Of a stretch of 6,775 nucleotides of DNA, positions 1 to 5,577 are shown in pieces. Under the pieces are notes generated by a model that saw only the letters and a program-made list of their open reading frames with translations, did no database searches and was not told the DNA's origin. The DNA lies in the NCBI GenBank assembly GCA_944326495.1, contig CALVEE010000100.1, positions 1 to 6,775 on the forward strand. The letters are read 5' to 3'. The position numbers and the translations under genes are program-made. Each line of letters begins with the position of its first letter. Position 1 is the first letter of the stretch. This DNA comes from Candidatus Gastranaerophilales bacterium. Lineage in GTDB: Bacteria > Cyanobacteriota > Vampirovibrionia > Gastranaerophilales > Gastranaerophilaceae.

Positions 1-68
1 CGGCGCGATTCGAACGCGCGACCCTCTGCTTAGAAGGCAGATGCTCTATCCAGCTGAGCTACGGACGC
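1..68 (-). tRNA. tRNA-Arg (anticodon UCU), 3' end cut off by the window edge
   Basis: Read on the minus strand, the gene starts with the 5' acceptor strand GCGTCCG (62-68). It continues with a D-arm containing AGCTCAGCTGGATAGAGC, a 5-bp anticodon stem TCTGC/GCAGA around loop CTTCTAA, a variable loop, and a T-arm GCGCG-TTCGAAT-CGCGC. The anticodon TCT is at 32-34 (plus strand AGA), so it reads AGA arginine codons. Only the first two bases of the 3' acceptor strand (CG) lie in the window; about five more plus the discriminator lie to the left. No clear promoter of its own is visible in 69-161. Confidence 0.96.
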
Positions 69-161
69 ATATCTGAAATTATTTAATTTTGAATGAACTC
101 CCGCTTTACTGCCGGTTCAATTTCTAAAATATCACAAAAAGCTTTTTTTGCAAGAGTTTTA
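69..161. other. spacer between the response regulator gene and tRNA-Arg, no clear signal
   Basis: This is 93 nt of AT-rich sequence downstream of the regulator stop. It holds an A/T palindrome centred on the GC at 141-142 (A5-GC-T7 on the plus strand) and a short TGAAC/GTTCA pair (95-99 with 115-119) around a GC-richer segment. Neither forms a GC-rich hairpin followed by a T tract, so I do not call a terminator. The tRNA may be transcribed by read-through or from a weak promoter here that I cannot define. Confidence 0.5.
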
Positions 162-1439
162 TTATTGTTTCATTAAATACTCAATCCAGCGGATTAAATC
201 AGAAATTTCATAAGGCTTTGGCAGATATAAGTCCGCCCCGGCGTTTAATATCCGGCTCTTGTCGTGAGCTGATGCTGTTACAATTATTTTTGTATTAACA
301 AAGTTAATATTGTTTTTTAATTCTGTACAGAATTCAAGTCCTTCAAAATTATCACCACTGTCAATAATCAATATCTGAGGCGGGGTCGCAGAGTCAGCAT
401 CAAGTTGTTCTACTACATCATACCCTTGAAGTTCTAATGTTGTCCGCAATAAAAGAGATAATGCCGAATCAGGTTCTTTTATAAAAATACTATTATTATT
501 CTCTATCTGCTTTATTGAATTTTCACCGGATATTTTTATTCTATCTATTGCATAGTTAGAACCGTTAGGAATTTTTGCCATTTTTTTGATAAAAATCAAT
601 TTTTCTATCATTTCTTCCGGTATTTTTATCATATCATAATTATCTATTATGCCTCCAATTAGAATGGACACAAAATTAACCCGCATGCCGGCTTGTCTGT
701 CGCCTTTCAGAAGCATATAACCTCTCTGGGCATCTTTAGGAGAATAAAATCTCGGGGCGACTGTATCAAATGCAAAAGTTAAAAATGCTGCTAGTTTTTC
801 CGCACTATAGGGATTTGTTATTATTATAAAATTTGTTTCGTTAATTTGTCCGAAAAAGTCTGTATTCTCCAGAGCAGACTTAGTTATCGCACAAAAAGTT
901 TGAACTATCTTATCTCCGGCAACTTCTGAATATACACTTTTATAATTTTCAAGATTTTCTATTCCTATAAGAAGAACGGCCTGTTTTGTATCAGAATTTA
1001 GAAGGCGCTTGAGGAATTTTTGCACATATTTTTTATTAGGTAAAAGCGTTTTATTATCAAGATTAGATTCTATATCGCGCCTCAAATGTGCTTTAATTCT
1101 TATTTTAAATTCATCTATATTAACCGGTTCACTCAAAAAATCATCAGCACCATTTTCCAGCACAAGAATTCTATCAGTACTTTCAGCAGATTTAGAAAGT
1201 GCTATTATTACAGGTCTTGTATTATAAGTCAAAGTTCTTATTTTTTTACAAAAATCTGCTAAGTTTTCATCTATACTATCTGAAACAATTATAACATCCG
1301 GATCTGTAGTCTGAATAAGGCGCAATGCGTCTTTTAAATTCCTTGAAATAACTGCTGCGGTTTCATTATCTTCAAGGCTTTTTTTATATTTTGTTGAAAG
1401 CTCTTTCCTTTTATCAATAATCAAGACATTTGAAAGCAT
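162..1439 (-). CDS. dual-receiver regulator with a degenerate GGDEF domain (REC-GGDEF*-REC)
   Basis: Predicted cytoplasmic signalling protein of 425 residues. The N-terminal receiver (about 4-120) keeps the phosphoacceptor aspartate D54 (VSDS). It has D9-K10 where an acidic pair is expected, S82 at the Thr/Ser position and E104 where the conserved lysine should be, so it looks like a weakened or pseudo-receiver. The middle domain (about 128-303) has the GGDEF fold landmarks LLPN (132-135), IGIENLENYKSVY and EVAGDK (172-177). The catalytic signature is replaced by NETNF (200-204), so cyclic-di-GMP synthesis is unlikely. The C-terminal receiver (about 316-425) keeps D360 (LIIDSG), T388 (VTAS) and K408 (LPKPY) and looks phosphorylatable; only E322 of the acidic pair is obvious. 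The start is supported by a perfect AGGAGG ten bases upstream, inside the kinase gene it overlaps by 19 nt. The kinase at 1421-2131 is its likely phosphodonor. The output is unknown and is probably protein-protein contact. Confidence 0.9.
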   Translation of the reverse strand: MLSNVLIIDKRKELSTKYKKSLEDNETAAVISRNLKDALRLIQTTDPDVIIVSDSIDENLADFCKKIRTLTYNTRPVIIALSKSAESTDRILVLENGADDFLSEPVNIDEFKIRIKAHLRRDIESNLDNKTLLPNKKYVQKFLKRLLNSDTKQAVLLIGIENLENYKSVYSEVAGDKIVQTFCAITKSALENTDFFGQINETNFIIITNPYSAEKLAAFLTFAFDTVAPRFYSPKDAQRGYMLLKGDRQAGMRVNFVSILIGGIIDNYDMIKIPEEMIEKLIFIKKMAKIPNGSNYAIDRIKISGENSIKQIENNNSIFIKEPDSALSLLLRTTLELQGYDVVEQLDADSATPPQILIIDSGDNFEGLEFCTELKNNINFVNTKIIVTASAHDKSRILNAGADLYLPKPYEISDLIRWIEYLMKQ

Positions 1440-2131
1440 TTTAAAGCATCCTCCTGATTATATAAAGGGAATTTTACTTCAAAGACTGTGCCGTTAGCAG
1501 AGCTTGAGAAAGAGATTTTTCCGTTCATTTTTTCTACAAGCTCTTTGGTAATATAAAGTCCAAGCCCATTACCTTGAGTTTTGCTGGTTAAATAGTTTTC
1601 GAGCCTGCTAAACTTCTTAAAGAGTTTGTCATAATCTTCTTCTTTTATTCCAACACCCTCATCCTGAACTTTTATGGAAATCATATCTTCAGCGATACTT
1701 GTTTCTATGGTTACGGTTTTTCCTATTTCAGAATACTTTGCACCATTATCAATAAGATTAGTCATTATCTGCTGGAATTTATCTTCATCGAGCAAAGCTG
1801 GCGGAAGATTGGGTAAGAGTTTTAAAACAAATTTATGCTGCTTATATTGGTTTTCTATAAGCGGTAAAACTTTCCTGATACCTTCGTTTATATTAACCTC
1901 TTTTAAAACCTGTTCTCCGGCATTCATTTTTGATACAGATAAAATATTTTCAACCAGATGAATGAGCCGGTTTGATTGCTCTTCTATTATTCCGATAAAT
2001 TTCTTTTTATCATCATCTTTGATTTTATCCCAGGAATTCAAAAGAGTTTGTGAAAACCCCCTTATACTGGTAAGGGGGGTTCTCAATTCATGTGATACTG
2101 TTGATATAAATTCTTCTTCTACTGTAGACAT
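1421..2131 (-). CDS. sensorless histidine kinase (HisKA-HATPase_c only)
   Basis: A 236-residue protein made almost only of the catalytic core. The HisKA helix starts at once, with the phosphorylated histidine at H14 in VSHELRTPL. The ATPase domain shows the N box with N125 and N129 (NLIDNGAKYS), the G1 box DEGVGI (157-162), an F box around LFKKFSR (170-176) and the G2 box GNGLGLYI (187-194). All catalytic residues look intact. There is no membrane segment, PAS, GAF or HAMP region before the histidine. It is therefore cytosolic and must be steered by a partner, or it is the remnant of a longer kinase. No Shine-Dalgarno is seen before the ATG, a stop codon lies seven codons upstream in frame, and no alternative start precedes the H box. 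The 3' end overlaps the dual-receiver gene by 19 nt, a classical sign of a cognate pair. Confidence 0.92.
   Translation of the reverse strand: MSTVEEEFISTVSHELRTPLTSIRGFSQTLLNSWDKIKDDDKKKFIGIIEEQSNRLIHLVENILSVSKMNAGEQVLKEVNINEGIRKVLPLIENQYKQHKFVLKLLPNLPPALLDEDKFQQIMTNLIDNGAKYSEIGKTVTIETSIAEDMISIKVQDEGVGIKEEDYDKLFKKFSRLENYLTSKTQGNGLGLYITKELVEKMNGKISFSSSANGTVFEVKFPLYNQEDALKCFQMS
1450..1455 (-). promoter_or_regulatory. strong ribosome binding site for the dual-receiver regulator
   Basis: The minus strand reads AGGAGG, ten bases before the ATG at 1437-1439. The site lies inside the last codons of the histidine kinase gene, so kinase translation passes over it. This fixes the start of the regulator and suggests it can be translated at a higher rate than the kinase, which has no visible Shine-Dalgarno. 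Confidence 0.85.
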
Positions 2132-2250
2132 GGTATTTGGTTTATGAGTTTAGAGGTTTATAAGTTTAAAAGAATTTAAATTCGCTCCCGCTCATAATAT
2201 ATATTTTTAACTTCTTCACAACTCCTAAACTTCTCAACCTCTAAACTTTT
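2132..2250. repeat. 16-nt tandem repeats in an inverted arrangement in the PC4-kinase spacer
   Basis: The left arm on the plus strand holds two adjacent 16-nt units, 2139-2154 and 2155-2170, matching at 14 of 16 positions (GGTTTATRAGTTTARA). The right arm, read on the minus strand, also holds two adjacent 16-nt units, 2247-2232 and 2231-2216, matching at 13 of 16. The arms are inverted to each other: 2147-2158 pairs perfectly with 2236-2247 (12 bp). After three mismatches, 2162-2168 pairs with 2226-2232 (7 bp). The 57-nt middle is AT-rich apart from a short GC-richer piece at 2183-2193. The distance between arms is too long for a typical intrinsic terminator. It may be a small mobile palindromic element, an operator array or an mRNA structure. 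Confidence 0.75.
2194..2221 (-). promoter_or_regulatory. candidate sigma-70-type promoter for the kinase-regulator pair
   Basis: On the minus strand TTGTGA (2216-2221, 4 of 6 to the -35 consensus) is followed after 16 nt by TATTAT (2194-2199, 5 of 6 to the -10 consensus). Transcription would start near 2187, about 55 nt before the kinase ATG. The -35 box lies in the second repeat unit of the right arm, so a protein binding the repeats could control it. The call is weak because the region is AT-rich. Confidence 0.35.
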
Positions 2251-2484
2251 CTACTCCTCGCTCATAAATTCTTTCTTAGCTTCTTCTATAGCATCTGATA
2301 AGATGTCTAATTGATCAGGTGCAAATGTTACACCTTTTTTTGTCGGGAGCCAGGTTGCACCATCATCTGTTGTATAAAATATTCTCAAGTTAAAATAACT
2401 TTTACCTCTATATTCTGAAATAGATATTTGTAGCTGTTCAGTCTCTGTTCTTTGGATACTTGCCAATAATTTTGATTCTGCCAT
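2251..2484 (-). CDS. PC4/YdbC-family single-stranded-DNA-binding protein
   Basis: A 77-residue protein matching the transcriptional coactivator p15 (PC4) domain over nearly its full length. The pattern is ISEYRGKSYFNLRIFY (22-37), an acidic turn TTDDG, the hallmark W45-x-P-x-KKGV (45-52), and then a C-terminal helix starting at PDQLDIL. In PC4 and the bacterial homologue YdbC this fold is a beta sheet plus helix that dimerises and binds single-stranded DNA; bacterial roles are poorly known. It has no signal or membrane segment, so it should act on nucleic acid in the cytoplasm. The start is supported by GAGGAGAG (2492-2499) seven bases upstream. It begins 17 nt after the stop of the prepilin gene, so the two are very likely co-transcribed. 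Its stop (TAG, 2251-2253) directly abuts the repeat spacer. Confidence 0.88.
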   Translation of the reverse strand: MAESKLLASIQRTETEQLQISISEYRGKSYFNLRIFYTTDDGATWLPTKKGVTFAPDQLDILSDAIEEAKKEFMSEE

Positions 2485-2501
2485 ATTTTTACTCTCCTCT
2501 A

Positions 2502-3245
2502 TTAATATTCAATATTCCATTTATCTGCCATTATTCTTGCTGCGCAAGCATAGCCGTTTGTAATATCTTGCATACAGCCGGCGTCTGTGTCTTGATATAG
2601 TGTAATATTTTCGTCAAAAATATTATTATTATATGCTTCCGAACCTGCTGGTACAAGATGTCCGATATTTGTCAGCCCAAACAAGAACACATCACGTCCG
2701 ATTCTGTTAGGAGCTGCATTTCCGTTTGCATCAATATAAATTCTTGTTATAACCTCATCATCTTCAGCTTCACCAATTCCTGCGTTAGGTACATTTTGGA
2801 AAATAATAACAGAATTTCCTTTTTTAAATCTATATGCGCTGGTATCTGTAAGCATTCCATTACCCAGAGCATTACCGGAATAATCCCTGATATTATTAAT
2901 CGTATAATTCTCAGCTTCTTCTGTGCCCATAATTCCCATTGTCAGAGCAAATAAGTTATCATCATCAGTTATAAACCCGCCGTCTTCATTTTCTAAAACG
3001 TCCTGAACTTCTATAGCTGCCAGATTTGACGGAGCAATATCTTCATCGCTGCGGTTTTGAGCCAGCTGGATAATATTAGCCATTCCATTCTGTATTAATT
3101 CTACAGAGCGGGCTACCCCGCCTACATTCACATTACTACTTACATTTGACACCAGCCCGGGTAATACTAATGCAGCAGTAATTCCTACAATTGCAACACA
3201 GACCAGAACCTCTGCAAGAGTAAAGCCATGTAAATTTTTCTTCAT
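2502..3245 (-). CDS. type IV prepilin-like protein with a long acidic head domain
   Basis: A 247-residue protein with a class III (prepilin) signal. A short basic leader MKKNLHG is cut after G7 to give mature FTLAEV, with the conserved Glu at mature position 5 (E12). A hydrophobic helix runs to about residue 32. A prepilin peptidase should process it, and the mature helix should pack into a pilus or pseudopilus. The head is rich in Asp, Glu and Asn and has a loop IDANGNAAPNRIGRDVF (171-187), a motif I recall from other gut-bacterial pilin-like proteins. The C-terminus has C224 and C234, which could form a disulfide-closed loop as in type IV pilins. AAGGAG (3256-3261) lies ten bases before the ATG. 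No assembly ATPase, platform protein or peptidase gene is in the window, so it is either a satellite minor pilin or uses machinery encoded elsewhere. It is probably the first gene of the leftward transcription unit. Confidence 0.9.
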   Translation of the reverse strand: MKKNLHGFTLAEVLVCVAIVGITAALVLPGLVSNVSSNVNVGGVARSVELIQNGMANIIQLAQNRSDEDIAPSNLAAIEVQDVLENEDGGFITDDDNLFALTMGIMGTEEAENYTINNIRDYSGNALGNGMLTDTSAYRFKKGNSVIIFQNVPNAGIGEAEDDEVITRIYIDANGNAAPNRIGRDVFLFGLTNIGHLVPAGSEAYNNNIFDENITLYQDTDAGCMQDITNGYACAARIMADKWNIEY

Positions 3246-3271
3246 ATAATCATCTCTCCTTGTTTTATTTG

Positions 3272-3299
3272 ATTATACCATATTATTTATAAATGTTAA
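3272..3299 (-). promoter_or_regulatory. sigma-70-type promoter for the prepilin operon
   Basis: On the minus strand TTAACA (3294-3299, 5 of 6 to the -35 consensus) is followed after 16 nt by a perfect TATAAT (3272-3277). Transcription would start near 3265, just upstream of the AAGGAG ribosome site at 3256-3261, giving a leader of about 20 nt. It is the best promoter match in the window. Confidence 0.65.
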
Positions 3300-3303
3300 T
3301 AAT

Positions 3304-3332
3304 TTGTCTAATAAGTTTATTTGGGTTAAGAT
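3304..3332 (+). promoter_or_regulatory. weak candidate promoter for the rightward operon, predicting a leaderless mRNA
   Basis: TTGTCT (3304-3309, 4 of 6) and TAAGAT (3327-3332, 4 of 6) are separated by 17 nt. A start seven bases after the -10 box falls on the ATG at 3339, so the transcript would have little or no leader. This fits the poor ribosome site: only AGGA (3333-3336), two bases before the ATG. The -35 box is 4 nt from the -35 box of the divergent prepilin promoter. The pair TAATAATTT (3297-3305) / TAATAAGTT (3309-3317), 12 nt apart, could be an operator, but the AT content makes chance likely. Confidence 0.3.
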
Positions 3333-3338
3333 AGGAAT

Positions 3339-4919
3339 ATGAACAAGGGGAAGATTGTCGTAGTCGATGATGAAAAAATAGTAACTTCTGCATTCAAAAC
3401 TTTATTGAAAGTAGAAGGATTTTCTGACGCGCATTTTTTTAATAATCCCCAAGAAGCTGTTGAGTTTTTAAAAGATAATCAGCCGGATTTGGTTATTTCG
3501 GATTTTATTATGCCGCAGATGAACGGATTGGAATTCCTGACAGAAGTAAAAAAAATGTACCCAGAAGTCAGCAGAATTCTTCTTACGGGCTATGCTGATA
3601 AAGAAAACGCAATCCGTGCGATTAATGAAGTCGGGCTTTATCGATATATTGAAAAACCCTGGAATAATGATGATTTAATTATCAATATCAAAAACGGGAT
3701 TGAGAGAAGTTATCTTCTAAGTGAACTTCGGAAGAAGATTGCAGAGTTAGAAGAAGCTAAAAAAGAGCTTGAAAAATATTCGCACAATCTTGAACAATTA
3801 GTTGAAGAAAGAACAAAGGACTTAAAACAATCTAATGCAAAACTAGAAGGTATTGTGAATTATTGCGCGGACGGGATTGTAATAGTCGACGAGGATGGGA
3901 TTATAGAACAGGTTAATCCGGCATGCGAGAATATGACAGGGCTTGTAGAGAAAAAACTTGTTAAAGCTTCTATTGATGATTTTCTGTTTTCTGATAAAAC
4001 ATTTATCTCTAAAGAACTGCATAAACTAGAATCAAACGAGCTTTTATTAAGAAATTTCTACGTAAAAAATCCGCTGAGCAATCTTGAAATCCCTGTTGAA
4101 ATAAGCTTTGCAAGAATTAATCCAGATGATGAATTTAAGCGTTTTGTAGGTGTTATAAGGGATGTTACCGAGCAAAAGAAGGCAGATAAGTTAAGAGACG
4201 ATTTTATTGCAACTCTGACACATGATTTAAGGACTCCGCTTTTAGCTGCAATACAGACTTTAAAATTCTTCCTTGACGGCGCTTTGGGAGAGTTAGATGA
4301 AAAACAAAAGCATCTCCTTGCTACAATGCAGAAGCGTAACGAGGATTTACTGGGCTTAGTGAATGCGCTTTTGGAAGTCTATAAGTATGATGCAGAAAAA
4401 CTTGTTCTTACAAAGACAAACTTCCCGATTTATCCGCTTATTGAGCAGGTTTATAATGAACTTTTACCGCTTGCGCAGTCTAAGGATATGGACTTTAAGA
4501 TAGATTGTTCAAATAAAGAGCTGGTAATTAATGCTGATAGAAGCGAAATCCGGCGTGTAATTTGCAACCTCTGCGGAAATGCAATAAATTATACCCAGGA
4601 TGGCGGTAAAGTCGTAATCACGCTCAAAAACGAGGGCAGAGATTTAATATTCTCTGTATCTGATAATGGAAGCGGAATTCCTGCAGAGGATATCCCGAAC
4701 ATGTTTCAGCGCTTTTCACAGGGAACGAGTAAAAAGCGCTCAACAGGAACCGGCCTGGGGCTTTATTTATCACGCCAGATTATTGAATCCCACGGCGGAA
4801 AAATTTGGCTTGAAAGTACTTTAAATAAAGGCAGCGAATTCTCATTCCTGCTTACGGATTGTGTTATAAATAAAGATAGTGTGTGTGAAAAAGATTTGAA
4901 AGAGGAAAGTTTAGTATGA
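3339..4919 (+). CDS. receiver-PAS-histidine kinase (REC-coiled coil-PAS-HisKA-HATPase_c)
   Basis: A 526-residue cytoplasmic kinase with an N-terminal receiver, the reverse of the usual hybrid order. The receiver (about 4-120) is complete: D10-D11, phosphoacceptor D55 (ISDF), T83 (LLTGY) and K106 (EKPW). A long charged coiled coil follows (about 126-172). A PAS domain runs from about 174 to 278 (NYCADGIVIVDEDG to GVIRDVTEQKK). HisKA has H295 in THDLRTP. The ATPase domain has N410 and N414 (NLCGNAINYT), the G1 box DNGSGI (442-447), the F box around MFQRF and the G2 box TGTGLGLYL (469-477). A 20-residue tail with C508 and C516 follows. With no membrane segment, it should sense an internal signal through PAS and take phosphate-dependent input through its receiver from another kinase. 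Its stop overlaps the next start as ATGA, so the NarL-type regulator is the likely target. Confidence 0.94.
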   Translation: MNKGKIVVVDDEKIVTSAFKTLLKVEGFSDAHFFNNPQEAVEFLKDNQPDLVISDFIMPQMNGLEFLTEVKKMYPEVSRILLTGYADKENAIRAINEVGLYRYIEKPWNNDDLIINIKNGIERSYLLSELRKKIAELEEAKKELEKYSHNLEQLVEERTKDLKQSNAKLEGIVNYCADGIVIVDEDGIIEQVNPACENMTGLVEKKLVKASIDDFLFSDKTFISKELHKLESNELLLRNFYVKNPLSNLEIPVEISFARINPDDEFKRFVGVIRDVTEQKKADKLRDDFIATLTHDLRTPLLAAIQTLKFFLDGALGELDEKQKHLLATMQKRNEDLLGLVNALLEVYKYDAEKLVLTKTNFPIYPLIEQVYNELLPLAQSKDMDFKIDCSNKELVINADRSEIRRVICNLCGNAINYTQDGGKVVITLKNEGRDLIFSVSDNGSGIPAEDIPNMFQRFSQGTSKKRSTGTGLGLYLSRQIIESHGGKIWLESTLNKGSEFSFLLTDCVINKDSVCEKDLKEESLV

Positions 4920-5575
4920 TTAATGTTCTTTTAGTTGAGGATCATGAACTCTACAGAATGGGACTTGCAATGCTTCTGGATAAAGCTGAAGGAATTACAT
5001 TGCAAGCGGAAGCCGCAGACGGGCTGGATGGAATAAAAAAGGCAAGGGAGCTTTCTCCGGATGTAATATTAATGGATATAGGACTTCCTAATATTGACGG
5101 AATTGAAGCAACACAAAGGATTAAAGAATTTAATCCGGAGGTAAAAATATTAATATTTACATCCCGTGATAGCGAAGATGATGTTTTTGAGTCTTTTAGA
5201 GCCGGAGCTGACGGTTATATTATGAAGGGAGCGACTCCGGAGCAGACAATTTCTGCAATAAAAGCTGTTTATGAAGGAGTGGGCTGGATTGACCCGAATA
5301 TTGCAAAGATGGTATTTTCAAATCTTCAAAGGCCATCCGGTGGAGTAGTAAGCTCTCCGGAAATTAAGAAGGGGAATAATACTTACGGACTTACGGAACG
5401 TGAATTGGATGTATTGGAATTAATGGTAGAAGGACTTTCTAACCCGCAGATTGCAGACAGACTTGTTATTACAAAGGCTACAGCAAAAGCCCATGTTCAC
5501 AGTATCCTCCAGAAACTTTGCGTAACTTCAAGAACGCAGGCAACAGTGACAGCTATGAAAGAAGGTTTGGTTTAA
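4916..5575 (+). CDS. NarL/LuxR-family response regulator
   Basis: A 219-residue DNA-binding regulator. The receiver (about 3-120) has E8-D9, phosphoacceptor D54 (LMDIGLP), T82 (IFTSR) and K104 (YIMKGA), so it should be a working phosphoswitch. After a linker of about 35 residues comes the LuxR-type helix-turn-helix (about 158-216), opening with LTERELDVLELMVEGLSNPQ. The recognition-helix region reads KATAKAHVHSIL, with Ala where Val is usual in this family, and the usual KLGV turn reads KLCV (C202). The ATG overlaps the kinase stop (ATGA, 4916-4919), with GAGGAA (4902-4907) eight bases upstream, indicating coupled translation and a cognate kinase. A DNA target cannot be read from the sequence; the divergent promoter at 3246-3338 is a natural guess for autoregulation and pilin control. 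Confidence 0.95.
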   Translation: MINVLLVEDHELYRMGLAMLLDKAEGITLQAEAADGLDGIKKARELSPDVILMDIGLPNIDGIEATQRIKEFNPEVKILIFTSRDSEDDVFESFRAGADGYIMKGATPEQTISAIKAVYEGVGWIDPNIAKMVFSNLQRPSGGVVSSPEIKKGNNTYGLTERELDVLELMVEGLSNPQIADRLVITKATAKAHVHSILQKLCVTSRTQATVTAMKEGLV

Positions 5576-5577
5576 TA

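Noticed and set aside
95..119. TGAAC/GTTCA hairpin upstream of the tRNA as a terminator or attenuator
   Set aside because: Only five base pairs form without bulges and no T run follows.
136..149. A/T palindrome as a rho-independent terminator after the dual-receiver gene
   Set aside because: The stem would be nearly all A-T with one G-C pair, and no clean T tract follows it on the minus strand, so it is too weak to call.
1..161. tRNA gene as a phage or island attachment site
   Set aside because: The tRNA 3' end is outside the window, no direct repeat of its sequence and no integrase are present.
1009..2147. Plus-strand open frames opposite the kinase and dual-receiver genes (1009-1227, 1674-1961, 1962-2147)
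   Set aside because: They lie antisense to genes with clear domains, match no recognised family and show no convincing start context, so they are shadows.
98..2192. CTCCCGCT octamer occurring at 98-105 and 2185-2192, both in intergenic DNA
   Set aside because: Two copies of eight bases in this length are expected to be chance, and no dyad or spacing supports a site.
2147..2247. Long inverted repeat as an intrinsic terminator of the prepilin-PC4 transcript
   Set aside because: The 12-bp arms are 77 nt apart (the second 7-bp pair is 57 nt apart) and no T tract follows; a repeat element or regulatory array fits better.
2658..2954. Plus-strand 98-codon open frame inside the prepilin gene
   Set aside because: It is antisense to a well-supported prepilin and its low-complexity Ile/Ser/Cys-rich product looks like no protein family I know.
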